Assembly (NCBI RefSeq): GCF_041821145.1
Contig: NZ_JBGUBC010000003.1
Coordinates: 137,238 to 201,237, forward strand
DNA length: 64,000 bases
Source: Halopenitus sp041821145
Lineage (GTDB): Archaea; Halobacteriota; Halobacteria; Halobacteriales; Haloferacaceae
Reading direction: 5' to 3'
Shown: positions 51,489-60,748 of the stretch, piece after piece
Layout: every line of letters begins with the position of its first letter
Position numbering within the stretch: position 1 is the stretch's first letter
Notes under the pieces: model-generated
The model's input: the letters and a program-made list of their open reading frames with translations, nothing else
What the model was told of the DNA's origin: nothing
Database searches by the model: none
Made by a program: the position numbers and the translations under genes

Positions 51489-51637
51489 GGTGAGTCCTCC
51501 GATCGGCGTCGCGATCGGTATTCGTATCGAACCGTTGCGGGTAATCCGTATAAAAACTGCGGTCGGTCGATCGACGGTCCGTGATCGCGGTCTCTCCCGT
51601 GGGAAATCGGACGATCACCCTCACGGGATCGGGTCGC

Positions 51638-52741
51638 TCACCAGGAGGTGATCGTCACGTCACGGAGCGGCCGGTCGAGCGGTACCGAGACCTGTCCGCC
51701 GGTGTAGTGGGAGACGTAGAACCCGACGATGATCTCGAGGGATCGCGTCGCCTCCTCGCCGGTCGACTGGTTGGTCGCGTTTCCATCGAGCAGATCCCGA
51801 ACGTGTCCGGCCGCGTTCGCGAACGACCGCTGATAATCGTCCTCCCATGTCCAGGAGCCATCGATCTCGGGGATCGGACGTTCGACGTGTTCGCCGTCCT
51901 CTAACGACCAGTAACGCCACTCGCCGTCGTCGTTGTTCATGTAGAGTTTCCCCTCACTGCCGATGACGTTCAGCGTCATCGACGACTCCTCGCGGGGGAT
52001 CGTACAGTCGATCGTGGTGAAAGTCCCGTCGTCCATCACGACGAACCCGCCACCGCCGGCGTCGTCGACGTCGCGATCGGCCGACAGTGTGTCCAGCGCC
52101 TCGTTCTCGCCGGTGATGTATCCACTGACCTGTTCGGCCCGGGCATCGAGCAGGTAGACGAGCGTGTCGAGCAGGTGCGTCGAGTTCCGCAACAGCTCCA
52201 TCCGGAATTGGGTGCTGACCGATCTGACCTCTCCGAGCAGGTCGCCCTTCTGAACGTGGTCGTGAAGCGTTCGAAGCTTGTCCGTAAACCGGAACGAGTG
52301 GTTGATCACGAGTTCCGTGTCGGTTTCCGCACAGACATCGACCATCCGCTCTGCATCCGTCACCGAGGAGGCGATCGGCTTTTCACACCATATCACCTCG
52401 GGATCGGCGGCGGAGCGTGCGGTGTCGACGACGTGGTCGTGATGAAGGAACGACGGGGTACACACGGAGACGGCATCCAAATCCTCCTCGGCAAGCATCG
52501 ACTCGTGACCGACGTATCGGCCCTCCTCGGGGATGTCCCAGGCCTCGCCGAACGTCTCGAGCTTTTCCTCGTCGATGTCCGCGACTGCGACGAGCTCGAT
52601 GTCGTCGGTGTGTTCGTAGCCGCCAGCGTGGCTTGCGTCGATCTTCTCGGTGCCGATCGCCTCCTCCTCGTGCATTCCGAGGATGCCCATTCCTGCGATT
52701 CCACCCGTACCGATGATGCCGGCGCGATAGGAATCGCTCAT
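51638..52741 (-). CDS. Gfo/Idh/MocA family sugar dehydrogenase
   Basis: ATG 52739-52741 overlaps the upstream TGA (ATGA). The 367-residue protein has a normal dinucleotide loop (GIIGTGGIAGMGIL), VAVADIDEEKLETF, a CEKPIASS motif and NHSFRFTDKLRTL, and the C-terminal domain with STHLLDTLVYLLD. It would oxidise a sugar (for example xylose to the lactone) with NAD(P). It is cotranscribed with the enolase-superfamily dehydratase, with the KDX-type dehydratase close behind, which together suggest oxidative degradation of a pentose or similar sugar. Confidence 0.88.
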   Translation of the reverse strand: MSDSYRAGIIGTGGIAGMGILGMHEEEAIGTEKIDASHAGGYEHTDDIELVAVADIDEEKLETFGEAWDIPEEGRYVGHESMLAEEDLDAVSVCTPSFLHHDHVVDTARSAADPEVIWCEKPIASSVTDAERMVDVCAETDTELVINHSFRFTDKLRTLHDHVQKGDLLGEVRSVSTQFRMELLRNSTHLLDTLVYLLDARAEQVSGYITGENEALDTLSADRDVDDAGGGGFVVMDDGTFTTIDCTIPREESSMTLNVIGSEGKLYMNNDDGEWRYWSLEDGEHVERPIPEIDGSWTWEDDYQRSFANAAGHVRDLLDGNATNQSTGEEATRSLEIIVGFYVSHYTGGQVSVPLDRPLRDVTITSW

Positions 52742-53913
52742 TCGTAGACGTGCACGCTCCCGGTGGCGTTGTCCTCGATGAACTCCCAATCGTACTCGAC
52801 GCCGAGGCCGGGGCCGTCCGGAACCGGAACCGTCCCGTCCTCGTCGATCGTGTCGATGAGATCGGAGTACTCGCCCTTATAGACCGGCGGGGCCGGATTC
52901 TGGGCACCCGGATGAACGAGCGCGAGTTCGTAGTAGTTGGCGTTGCGGGTAGCTGCGAGGCAGTGTCGCTGTGCGGGGCCGGGCGCGTGATACTCGACGT
53001 CGAGACCGAAGCCTTCCGCCGCGTTCGCGATCTTCATCGCGCCCGTAATGCCGGCGTCGTATTCCGGGTCCGCCCGCACGAAATCCGTCGCTCCGTTCGC
53101 GATGAAGTCCACGTGCGGCTCGAGTCCGCGGATGTGTTCGGTCTGGAGAATCGGCGTATCCAGCTTCTCCATTAGCTTCCCGTGTCCGTGCTGGGAGATG
53201 CCGCCGTCGCGGTAGGGGTCCTCATACCAGTAGAAGTCCTGTTCATCACAGGCCTTCCCGACGGTAAGCGCGTCGCCCCATGTCTCGTACTCGCAGGCGG
53301 GATCGAGCATGAGGTCCATCTCGTCACCGACGCGTTCGCCCACCGCGTGGACCGTCGCCACCTCGCGATCGATGTCCCGGGAGGCGTCGCTGCCGCCCCA
53401 GCCGTGGACCTTGAAGCCGGGATAGCCCATCTCGAGACACTCCTCCGCGAAGTCGGCGAACGCTTCCGGCGAGTCCAGCCCGCCATTCTCGTCGCCGTGA
53501 TACGTGGAGGCATAGGCGGGGATACGCTCGCGATAGGTGCCGAGCAGTTCGTGGATCGGTGCGTCGTAGTACTTGCCGGCAAAATCCCACAGCGCGATGT
53601 CGATCGGACCGATCCCCATCCGGTCGTACTTGCGGAGCGCGCGTTTGATCTCCGACCAGTGTTTCTCACGTTTGAGGGGGTTCTTGCCGATCAGGTAATC
53701 GGCGAACATGTTGATCTGGGCAGCACCGGGCGAATTCCCGCCGACGTACTCCCCCGTGACTCCCGTGTCCGTGTGGATCTCGATCGCGAACAGCGTGCGA
53801 TCGAGCGTCGATCCCGGTTCGTAGACGATATTGAACCCGGATTCGTCCATCCCGACGTTCTCGAGGGGATAGCTGAATTCCGTGCTCTCGATGCGTGTGA
53901 TCTCTGGACTCAC
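52738..53913 (-). CDS. enolase-superfamily sugar-acid dehydratase (mandelate racemase/muconate lactonizing type)
   Basis: The start is GTG 53911-53913, placed by the TATA-like ATTTATTAAAC (53934-53944) about 26 bases upstream and the start of conserved sequence SPEITRIESTEFSYP; earlier codons are shadow sequence. The 391-residue protein has the enolase-superfamily ligands: LDPACEYETWG (Asp), FYWYEDPYRDGG (Glu) and LQTEHIRGLEP (Glu), and KVHGWGG with Lys preceding them. Its layout fits sugar-acid dehydratases. The operon context (dehydrogenase, KDX-type dehydratase) supports xylonate or a related acid as substrate. The precise sugar is uncertain. Confidence 0.88.
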   Translation of the reverse strand: MSPEITRIESTEFSYPLENVGMDESGFNIVYEPGSTLDRTLFAIEIHTDTGVTGEYVGGNSPGAAQINMFADYLIGKNPLKREKHWSEIKRALRKYDRMGIGPIDIALWDFAGKYYDAPIHELLGTYRERIPAYASTYHGDENGGLDSPEAFADFAEECLEMGYPGFKVHGWGGSDASRDIDREVATVHAVGERVGDEMDLMLDPACEYETWGDALTVGKACDEQDFYWYEDPYRDGGISQHGHGKLMEKLDTPILQTEHIRGLEPHVDFIANGATDFVRADPEYDAGITGAMKIANAAEGFGLDVEYHAPGPAQRHCLAATRNANYYELALVHPGAQNPAPPVYKGEYSDLIDTIDEDGTVPVPDGPGLGVEYDWEFIEDNATGSVHVYE

Positions 53914-53933
53914 ACGCGGGAATTCGCGATCCC

Positions 53934-53944
53934 GTTTAATAAAT
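53934..53944 (-). promoter_or_regulatory. TATA box of the sugar-acid dehydratase operon
   Basis: The minus strand reads ATTTATTAAAC, centred 26 bases before the GTG start at 53913. The spacing and the AT content against a GC-rich background support a leaderless transcript covering the dehydratase and the dehydrogenase. Confidence 0.55.
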
Positions 53945-54064
53945 GTATCAGACCGTCCGTCACGCTGATTCGTCCGTTTGGATCCGGATCTTCGATCGAA
54001 TTTCGTCTCCCGTCTCCCGATCGGATTCGTCATCCAGTCTGCCGATCGGTCTCCATTCTTCCGA

Positions 54065-54847
54065 TCAATCGTCGCTTTCTGCGACTCCGCGAGCGTGTTC
54101 GAGCGCCTCGGTGGCGCTTTCGGCGAGGTGTACGACGTCGACGCCGGCGATGATGTAGTCGACTCCCCACTGCAGACGCGCTTCCCGTTCTTCGGCCGTG
54201 GTCGCGAGGGTGCCGACCGCGACGCCGGCGTCGTGTGCGACGGAGATGACCTCGTCGATCGCCGCCTGGAACGCCTCGTCGTCCCACTCGCCGAAGACGC
54301 CCATCGACATCGACAGGTCGACCGGACCGATGAACACGCCGTCGATTCCGTCCACGGCCACGATGTCGGCGGCGTTCTCGACGGCGCGTTCCGACTCCAG
54401 TTGGACGTGTCTGACGAGGGAGCGCTCGACCGTCTCGACGTGCTCACCGAGGTCGCGGCCGTAGGACGCGCGGCTGATTCCCAGTCCACGACGGCCCTCC
54501 GGTGGGTACCGGCTGGCCTCGACGATCGCCTCCGCCTCCTCGGCCGTCTCGACCATCGGCACCAGCACGGCGTCCGGGCCGAGATCGAGCGTCTTCTTCA
54601 GCGTCGTGGAGTCCCCGTCCGGGACCCGAACGAGCGTCTCGGAGTCGCCCGAGGCGCAGTCGATCCCGCGCAGGATGTTCTCCATCGTCTCGTAGGACGT
54701 CGGCGAGTGTTCGCCGTCGATGGTAACGAAGTCGTAGCCGACCTCGCCGAGCAGTTCGCCGACGGCCGGCGAGGGAAAGGTCGCCCACGTGCCGACCAGC
54801 GGTGTCGATGCCTCGGCCGCGTTCTGGAGCCCCGTATCGGTTTCCAT
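54065..54847 (-). CDS. HpcH/HpaI aldolase family protein
   Basis: ATG 54845-54847 gives 260 residues. The protein is a class II pyruvate-type aldolase: VGTWATFPSPAVGELLGEVGYDF, key DGEHSPTSYETM with base His, AVLVPMVETAEEAEAIV, the metal ligands Glu in HVQLESERAVENA and Asp in VFIGPVDLSMSMGV. It would split 2-keto-3-deoxy-rhamnonate/-glucarate-type or 4-hydroxy-2-oxovalerate-type acids. TATA-like AGAATATGTA (minus, 54871-54880) lies 28 bases upstream. It matches the surrounding sugar-acid genes; the substrate is not fixed. Confidence 0.9.
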   Translation of the reverse strand: METDTGLQNAAEASTPLVGTWATFPSPAVGELLGEVGYDFVTIDGEHSPTSYETMENILRGIDCASGDSETLVRVPDGDSTTLKKTLDLGPDAVLVPMVETAEEAEAIVEASRYPPEGRRGLGISRASYGRDLGEHVETVERSLVRHVQLESERAVENAADIVAVDGIDGVFIGPVDLSMSMGVFGEWDDEAFQAAIDEVISVAHDAGVAVGTLATTAEEREARLQWGVDYIIAGVDVVHLAESATEALEHARGVAESDD

Positions 54848-54870
54848 GGCCGGGAATTCGGGGGCCGGGG

Positions 54871-54880
54871 TACATATTCT
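54871..54880 (-). promoter_or_regulatory. TATA-like box of the HpcH/HpaI aldolase gene
   Basis: The minus strand reads AGAATATGTA, centred about 28 bases before ATG 54847. Confidence 0.45.
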
Positions 54881-54964
54881 TTGGATTCCGGACGGTTCCG
54901 CCCCCATTGGGAGGTCGGTCGGTTTTCTTTGAGGGAACCGGATGCTAACCACCCGAAGTCATCC

Positions 54965-55708
54965 TCAAAAGTGTGCGAACTTGTCCCGACGGTACAGATC
55001 GAGTTCGCTGACGGTGTTGGGCGGTCGCTGTTTGGCCGCGAAGACGATCGCCTCCGCGATCTCCTCGGGTTCGGTCACCTCACCCGGTTCAAACTGCTCT
55101 TTCAACGGATCGTTGGTCTCCGAGCCGAACTCCGTGCGCACTTCCGTGGGGTTGATCACGGTGACACCGATGTCGTCGTCGCCGACGGCCCCTTCCAGGC
55201 TCAACGCGAAGCCGCGGGTCCACCACTTCGTGGCCGCGTAGACGGGGTTGAACGGTCGCGGATACTGTCCGGCGAAACTCCCGAGGAACACGATGTTCCC
55301 CGACGACTCGCGAAGGTGGGGCAGGGACCGCTGTGCCGTATAGAACATCCCGTTGACGTTCACCTGGGTCATGAGCAGGTACTCCTCGTCCGTCAGCGAT
55401 TCGACGTCCTTGCTGACCCCGACCCCGGCGTTTGCGACGACGACGTCCAGCGCGCCGAACCGCTCGACCGTTTCCTCGATCGACGCCTCCACTTGGTCCG
55501 GCTCCCGGACGTCCGTGGGCACCACAAGCACCTCGCTTCCGTGCTCGTCCTCGATCTCGGCTGCGATTTCCTCCAATCGCTCCTCCCGGCGGGCCGCGAG
55601 CGCGACGTTCGCGCCCTCCGCCGCGAGCGCGAGGGCAGTCGCTCGGCCGATCCCGGAGCTGGCACCCGTGACGAACGCCGCCGCGTCTTCAAGCGTATCT
55701 GCGTCCAT
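54965..55708 (-). CDS. short-chain dehydrogenase/reductase
   Basis: ATG 55706-55708 is preferred to a much earlier start that overlaps the divergent UxaA promoter. The 247-residue protein has the SDR NAD(P) loop VTGASSGIGRATALALA, NAGVG after strand 4, SSGNIVFLGSFAGQ and the catalytic YAATK, with PTEVRTEF near the C-terminus. Arg in ALAARREER after strand 2 suggests NADPH. The substrate is unknown. Confidence 0.9.
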   Translation of the reverse strand: MDADTLEDAAAFVTGASSGIGRATALALAAEGANVALAARREERLEEIAAEIEDEHGSEVLVVPTDVREPDQVEASIEETVERFGALDVVVANAGVGVSKDVESLTDEEYLLMTQVNVNGMFYTAQRSLPHLRESSGNIVFLGSFAGQYPRPFNPVYAATKWWTRGFALSLEGAVGDDDIGVTVINPTEVRTEFGSETNDPLKEQFEPGEVTEPEEIAEAIVFAAKQRPPNTVSELDLYRRDKFAHF

Positions 55709-55835
55709 TGTGCGTCGATAACCCTCTGGAGCCCGGATAAACGTACTGACGGAAGTGGACTGACGCACTCTCGCACCCCGGTTCACCTTCCGGGAGAAGC
55801 GACCATCTGCGGCTCCCACGATCGACCCAACGAAA

Positions 55836-55845
55836 GGGTTATGAG
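55836..55845 (+). promoter_or_regulatory. TATA-like box of the UxaA-type operon
   Basis: GGGTTATGAG is centred about 28 bases before ATG 55869, giving a leaderless start for the three-gene operon; an earlier in-frame ATG (55848) would lie too close to the box. Confidence 0.4.
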
Positions 55846-55868
55846 CGTTGTTTGCCAGATACTCCCAC

Positions 55869-57056
55869 ATGGTAGGAACCTTCACCGGCTACCGACGACC
55901 CGATGGACGGATCGGGGTGCGAAATCACGTCGCCGTGATCCCCACGTCCGTCGCGGCCTCCGCCGTGGCTTCCGCGGTCGCGGAGGAGGCTGGAGCGTGG
56001 GCTCGAGCGACGCCCCACCAGCTCGGCACGAGCCAGCCGAAACCGGCGCGCGAACAGACCGAACGCGTCCTCGCCGGCATCGGACAGAACCCAAACGCCG
56101 GCGGTGCACTCGTCGTCGAGTTGGGGACCGAGGATATCGACGCGGAGTCTCTTGCCGACGACATCGCCTCGAACGGGACACCGACCGAGACCCTCTCGAT
56201 CCGGGAGGCCGGCGGCACCGCCGGTGCGGTCTCCACTGGTGTCGAAGCCCTCCATCGCCTCGACGAGGAGGCCGACAAAGACAGGCGCGAGGAGGCCGAC
56301 GCCTCCGAACTCGTCTTCGGTGTCGAGTGTGGCGGCAGCGACGCGACGAGCGGGATCGCGGCCAATCCCGGCGTCGGGGCCGGCTGCGACCGACTCGTGG
56401 AGGCGGGCGGCACGGCCTCCTTTAGCGAAACGCCGGAGTTCATTGGCGCGGAACACATCCTCGCCGACCGGTGCGTCGACGAGGAGACGCGCGAGCGACT
56501 CCTCGACCGCGTGGATGCCCGCGAGAGCATGGCAGAACTCATGGGCGTCGACCTCCGTGGTGCCCAGCCCAGCCCCGGAAACCAGGAGGGCGGGTTGACC
56601 ACCATCGAGGAGAAGAGCCTCGGCGCGATCTCGAAGGGTGGAACGACGCCCGTTCGTGGAATCGTCGACTACGGCGAGGACCTCCCGGTCGGCGGCGGCC
56701 TCGTCCTCATGGATACTCCCGGCTACGACGTCGAGAGCGTCGTCGGCAAGGTCGCTGGCGGCGCACAAGTCATCGCGTTCACCACCGGTCGCGGCAGCAC
56801 GACCGGTAACCCGATCGCACCCGTGATCAAAGTCACCGGGAATCCGAAGACCTGGGAGAAGATGTCGAACAACCTCGACGTGAACGCCGGAACCGTCTTC
56901 GACGGGGAATCTATCGACTCGGTCGGCGAGCGCGTCTACGAGACGCTCCTTGAGGTCGCGGACGGCCGCCGGACCGAGGCCGAAAACCGGCGTCTCGAGG
57001 AGTTCGCCATCAACGAGATCCAGCCCAATGAACTCGGCGCGGAGGTGAGCGTATGA
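55869..57056 (+). CDS. UxaA-family dehydratase large subunit
   Basis: ATG 55869 gives 395 residues starting MVGTFTGYRRPDGRIGVRNHVAV, the UxaA large-subunit start (GY-RpDGr-GvRN). Further motifs are ALVVELGTEDIDAESL, FGVECGGSDATSGIAANPGVG (Cys and Gly-rich, probable iron binding) and NQEGGLTTIEEKSLGAISKGGTTPVRGI. In bacteria the protein dehydrates altronate (to 2-keto-3-deoxygluconate) or galactarate with Fe(II). ATGA overlap with the next gene couples it to the SAF-domain small subunit. Confidence 0.9.
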   Translation: MVGTFTGYRRPDGRIGVRNHVAVIPTSVAASAVASAVAEEAGAWARATPHQLGTSQPKPAREQTERVLAGIGQNPNAGGALVVELGTEDIDAESLADDIASNGTPTETLSIREAGGTAGAVSTGVEALHRLDEEADKDRREEADASELVFGVECGGSDATSGIAANPGVGAGCDRLVEAGGTASFSETPEFIGAEHILADRCVDEETRERLLDRVDARESMAELMGVDLRGAQPSPGNQEGGLTTIEEKSLGAISKGGTTPVRGIVDYGEDLPVGGGLVLMDTPGYDVESVVGKVAGGAQVIAFTTGRGSTTGNPIAPVIKVTGNPKTWEKMSNNLDVNAGTVFDGESIDSVGERVYETLLEVADGRRTEAENRRLEEFAINEIQPNELGAEVSV

Positions 57057-57367
57057 AGGGTCGTGTCCTCGACGATCTGCTGTTGTTGCTGAGCGAGGCG
57101 GACACCGTCGCCACCGCGGTCGAGGACCTCGATGCGGGAACCGAGGTCGAGTACGACGACCGACGCATCGTGCTCTCTGAGGACGTTCCCTTCGGACACA
57201 AGGTCGCACTTGATCCCCACGCATCCGGCGAGAAGGTCCACAAGTACGGCGAGGTCATCGGCACGGCCACCACCTCGATCGAGGCCGGCGAGTGGGTCCA
57301 CATCCACAACTGCGAGAGTACTCGCGGTCGCGGTGATCAGGTTGCAGACCAGGAGGGATCCGCATGA
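57053..57367 (+). CDS. UxaA-family SAF-domain small subunit
   Basis: The 104-residue protein is a SAF-domain polypeptide: DTVATAVEDLDAGTEVEY, VLSEDVPFGHKVALDPHASG with His in FGHK, and GEVIGTATTSIEAGEWVHIHN with His in VHIHN. The latter two motifs match the N-terminal SAF part of altronate dehydratase. ATGA overlaps tie it to the large subunit before it and to the paralogous gene after it, so the three probably form one complex. Confidence 0.92.
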   Translation: MKGRVLDDLLLLLSEADTVATAVEDLDAGTEVEYDDRRIVLSEDVPFGHKVALDPHASGEKVHKYGEVIGTATTSIEAGEWVHIHNCESTRGRGDQVADQEGSA

Positions 57368-58479
57368 GCGGTGCTGACGCTCCCGCACACACGTTCGAGG
57401 GCGTCCAGCGTGCGGACGGGGCGGTCGGCGTCCGCGATACGGTTCTCGTGTTGCCGTCCGTCATCTGCTCGCACTTCGTGGCCGAACGGATCGCGGATCG
57501 CGTTCCGACCGCGATCGCGGCCCCACACGACCACGGCTGTGCACAACTGGGTGCCGACAGCGAACAGACGCGGCGAACGTTCCTCACGCTCGCGCAGAAC
57601 CCGAACGTCGCCGGCACGGTCGTCGTCGGCCTCGGGTGTGAGGAGGTTCAAAGCGACGAGGTCGCAACGGCCCTCGAGGAGATGGACGTCCCCGTTCGTG
57701 AGCTGTCCATCCAGGGCGTCGGCGGAGTCGACGAGTGCATCGAGCGCGGCGCCGAGGCTGCCACGGACCTCGTCGAGGGACACACAGCGACCCGCTCGCG
57801 CTCCGGCATCGCCGATCTCACGGTGGGGATCGTCTCCAGCGACCTCGACGAGTCGACGGTAGCCGAGGCCGACCCGCTCGTCGGCGAGGTCGTCGATCGC
57901 GTCGTCGACGCTGGCGGTCGCGTGGTCGTGGCCGGCAACGAACGGATCGCCGCCCACCCCGAAGCGGCACGTGCGGCGGCCGACGACGAGACGGTCGAGG
58001 AGGCGATGTCCGCGCTGATCGAACGGCACGCACAGAACCCGGATCGAGCGACTCGCGTCGGCCGCGCCGCACGCGATCGTACCTTCGAGGAGGCCACGGG
58101 CTCGTGGGGCGATCGGTCCATCTCCGAAGTCCTCGAGTACGGTGATCAGATCGGTATCGACGAGGGACTCGCCGTCGTCGATGCACCCTCCCGGTTCGCC
58201 GAGGCAACAACCGCGCTCGCGGCCGCGGGAGCGAACGTCGTGATTCACCTCACCGGCGACGGCGTCGTGGCGGGCCACCCCATCCTGCCGGTCCTCAAGG
58301 TCACCGGCGACCCCGAGACGGGCGAGGCGCTCTCCGAGGACATCGACGTGCTCGCGACGGAGACAGACGCCGATACGTTCCTCGACCGTATCCTTAAGGT
58401 CGCAAACGGCGCGGAGTGTCGCGCCGAATCACACGGTATCACGCAGTTCGCCATTACCCGCGTCGGTCCCTCGATGTAG
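57364..58479 (+). CDS. second UxaA-family large-subunit paralogue
   Basis: The 371-residue protein starts TFEGVQRADGAVGVRDTVLV, a diverged UxaA start. It has DHGCAQLGADSEQTRRTFLTLA and VVVGLGCEEVQSDEV, and in the middle a more variable region, then DAPSRFAEATTALAAAGANV and HPILPVLKVTGDPETGEALSEDID. The last block is close to the same block in the gene at 55869, so the two arose by duplication. It lacks the full FGVECGGSD Cys motif of the first copy. It may be a regulatory or second catalytic subunit; the role is inferred. Confidence 0.88.
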   Translation: MSGADAPAHTFEGVQRADGAVGVRDTVLVLPSVICSHFVAERIADRVPTAIAAPHDHGCAQLGADSEQTRRTFLTLAQNPNVAGTVVVGLGCEEVQSDEVATALEEMDVPVRELSIQGVGGVDECIERGAEAATDLVEGHTATRSRSGIADLTVGIVSSDLDESTVAEADPLVGEVVDRVVDAGGRVVVAGNERIAAHPEAARAAADDETVEEAMSALIERHAQNPDRATRVGRAARDRTFEEATGSWGDRSISEVLEYGDQIGIDEGLAVVDAPSRFAEATTALAAAGANVVIHLTGDGVVAGHPILPVLKVTGDPETGEALSEDIDVLATETDADTFLDRILKVANGAECRAESHGITQFAITRVGPSM

Positions 58480-58536
58480 CGGTTTCGGGAGGTTACTCCC
58501 ACGTCGCCATGCGTTTTTGGTCGATCCGTCCGCCTC

Positions 58537-59328
58537 TCAAAACGAACTCGTAGAGAATCCACCGTCAACGACAACGATCTCTCCGGTCACGTAGGCGGCC
58601 GCATCGCTTGCGAGATAGACTGCCGCGCCCGCGATGTCCTCCGGGCGACCCATCCGTTCCGCGGATGCGCGCTCCATGATCCGTTCGTACCGATAGGAGC
58701 CCTCCGCGTAGGTGTCGGCCGTCTGCTCGGTCGTGATGAACCCCGGTCTGATCGCGTTGACGCGGATCTCCGGTCCCAGGTCCTTTGCTGCGGCCCGCGT
58801 GTATCCATCGATACCGCCCTTTGCCGAGGCGTAGGCGGCCAGATCGGTCATTCCCTGCTGTGAGGAGAGCGACGCGATCGAAACCACCGACTCGGGATCG
58901 GCGGCCGTCACGAACGCCTGAACGGTCCGGTGGACTCCCGTCAGTTGGACGTCGAGGACGTGTTCGAACTCCTCGTCGGTCACATCCCGAACGGAGGATC
59001 TGGCGATCGCGCTCGGCGAGTTGACGAGGACGTCGACGCCGCCGAAGCGATCCACGGTTCGTTCGACCAGCTCGTCGAGTGATGCCCGATCGGTCACGTC
59101 ACAGGTCACTTCCAGCGCTTCTGCCCCACGTTCGCGGATCTCCTCGGCCGTGGCTGCGACCCGGGAGTCGGTCCGGCTCGTAGCCACCACGTTGGCTCCC
59201 TCCTCGGCGAACGCGAGCGCGATCCCCCGCCCGATCCCGCTCGTTCCCCCCACGACCACGGCCGTCTTTCCCGCGACAGTCACCGGCGTGTACTCGAATT
59301 CGGATCGCTCGTCGGTCGTCTCGGACAT
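58537..59328 (-). CDS. short-chain dehydrogenase/reductase (FabG-like)
   Basis: ATG 59326-59328 gives 263 residues. The motifs are VVVGGTSGIGRGIALAFAEEG (a variant GGTSGIG loop), VTCDVTDRASLDELV, VNSPSAIA where NAGA is usual, catalytic YASAK with Ser before it, and C-terminal RPGFITTEQTAD and VVDGGFSTSSF. It would oxidise or reduce a hydroxyacid or sugar with NAD(P). The NSPS in place of NNAG after strand 4 is a family variation. It converges on the UxaA operon. Confidence 0.9.
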   Translation of the reverse strand: MSETTDERSEFEYTPVTVAGKTAVVVGGTSGIGRGIALAFAEEGANVVATSRTDSRVAATAEEIRERGAEALEVTCDVTDRASLDELVERTVDRFGGVDVLVNSPSAIARSSVRDVTDEEFEHVLDVQLTGVHRTVQAFVTAADPESVVSIASLSSQQGMTDLAAYASAKGGIDGYTRAAAKDLGPEIRVNAIRPGFITTEQTADTYAEGSYRYERIMERASAERMGRPEDIAGAAVYLASDAAAYVTGEIVVVDGGFSTSSF

Positions 59329-59430
59329 GCCGCATCGATCGGACCGGGATCGCATATACGTTCTCGTCTTCGAGTGGTCCGTTCCGAGGGATATCGTAAC
59401 GCTTTAGCTCGTCTGATCGACCCTATCCGT

Positions 59431-60162
59431 ATGCATCGCGCACGATTTCGAGACGAGGCTGGCAGCGTTCGAACTGGCGAGTGGACGGACGACGGGATCC
59501 ACTTTGGTGGCGAGACCTACGACCCCGAGTCGGTGGATATCCTGCCGCCGTGTGAGCCGACCAAGATCGTCTGTGTCGGATTGAACTACGAGAAACACGC
59601 CGAGGAGACCGACTCACAGATCCCCGATCGGCCGCTTTTGTTCTTGAAGCCGCCGAACGCCCTGTCGGCTCACGGCGACACCGTCCCGCTGCCGGCCGGC
59701 AAAGAACGGGTCGATTACGAGGCCGAACTCGGCGTCGTGATCGGCGAGCAGTGTCGCAACGTCTCCGAGGAGGAAGCCATGGAGTACGTCGCCGGATACA
59801 CCTGCGTCGACGACGTCTCCAACCGTGACGACCAGCGCGTCGAGCAAAACTGGATCCGCGGAAAGGCGTTCGATAACTCCGCACCGATCGGACCCGTCCT
59901 CGCGACGCCCGATGAGGTATCCGAGGACGCCGATATCCGGCTTCGAGTGAACGGCGAGACCAGACAGGACTCCTCACGGTCCGATTTCATCTTCTCCATC
60001 CCCGAGCTGATCGCGGAGATCACGACCTACATGACCCTCGAACCCGGCGACGTCATCTCGACGGGGACGCCCGAGGGCGTCGGCCCGCTCTCCGACGGCG
60101 ACCGCGTCGAGATCGACATCGAGGGAATCCGCACGCTCGAGCACACGGTTCGACGCGAGTAG
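59431..60162 (+). CDS. fumarylacetoacetate hydrolase family enzyme (acylpyruvase type)
   Basis: ATG 59431 gives 243 residues. The FAH domain has KIVCVGLNYEKHAEETD, PLLFLKPPNALSAHGD, metal ligands Glu97 and Glu99 in DYEAELGVVIG, and Asp128 in CVDDVSNRD, with LIAEITTYMTLEPGDVISTGTPEGVG at the end (key TGTPEGVG). This is the short FAH type that cleaves acylpyruvates or 2,4-diketo-3-deoxy acids. It lies in the sugar-acid island after an SDR in divergent orientation; the pair could oxidise then split a 2-keto-3-deoxy acid. Confidence 0.9.
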   Translation: MHRARFRDEAGSVRTGEWTDDGIHFGGETYDPESVDILPPCEPTKIVCVGLNYEKHAEETDSQIPDRPLLFLKPPNALSAHGDTVPLPAGKERVDYEAELGVVIGEQCRNVSEEEAMEYVAGYTCVDDVSNRDDQRVEQNWIRGKAFDNSAPIGPVLATPDEVSEDADIRLRVNGETRQDSSRSDFIFSIPELIAEITTYMTLEPGDVISTGTPEGVGPLSDGDRVEIDIEGIRTLEHTVRRE

Positions 60163-60748
60163 AGCCGACGCTCGTTCATCCGCCCCGGCTTTCGAATTCT
60201 CCGTTTCACGTTTCAAGTTCCGACTTTGGAGTTTCGAGTTTCGCGTTTCGACTTTCGTTCTCGACGTCCGAACTGCCCGCCGAGGCCCGCTTCGTCCCGA
60301 TCGCTCGGGATCGAATTCCGTTCCGAGGAGGTGTCTCGGCGGAGTCGTCTCGTTATGTCGAGTCTTGTCGTTTCATTTGGGATGTTTATTCGATTCAATC
60401 GGTCGATGGTCGTGAATGATCGATCGATCGTTCCGTCTCTAAACGTCTCTTTGCGGAGCCGTTGGCCGTCTCATCGTGTGGACAGTCGGATCGCCCTGGA
60501 ATCCCGCCGATCTATCGGTCCGATAATGATAAATGAACTAACTCTCCGCCGTATCCGCTTGATTCCCCCATCTGGACCGCCCCAACCGGGTGATCGTTAC
60601 ACGCATACATCCGTCAGTCATCGATGAATATCCGCGTTCCGTCCGCCCGCCCGTCCGATCCCTGTTGTTCCATTATCTGGGACGAACCGATCTTCACTCC
60701 GTCCGAACCGAACGGCATCCCGTGGCGATCGTCCGCCGAGCGCTCGAT
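60163..60748. other. long intergenic gap with TTTC-rich repeats
   Basis: No gene is supported in these ~590 bases. Positions 60190-60260 consist of imperfect repeats of GTTTCRNG and GACTTTCG-type words. From 60350 to 60560 the sequence is AT-richer than the surroundings. Short frames on both strands have no recognisable family. Confidence 0.6.

Noticed and set aside
53978..56425. An 815-codon open frame on the plus strand across the aldolase and SDR genes
   Set aside because: It is antisense to clearly conserved genes and its translation is rich in Arg, Gly and Asp with no family motif; long antisense frames are common in GC-rich haloarchaeal DNA.
60226..60627. A 133-codon plus-strand frame in the gap after the acylpyruvase gene
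   Set aside because: It is rich in Ser, Arg and repeats, with no start signal, TATA spacing or recognisable family.
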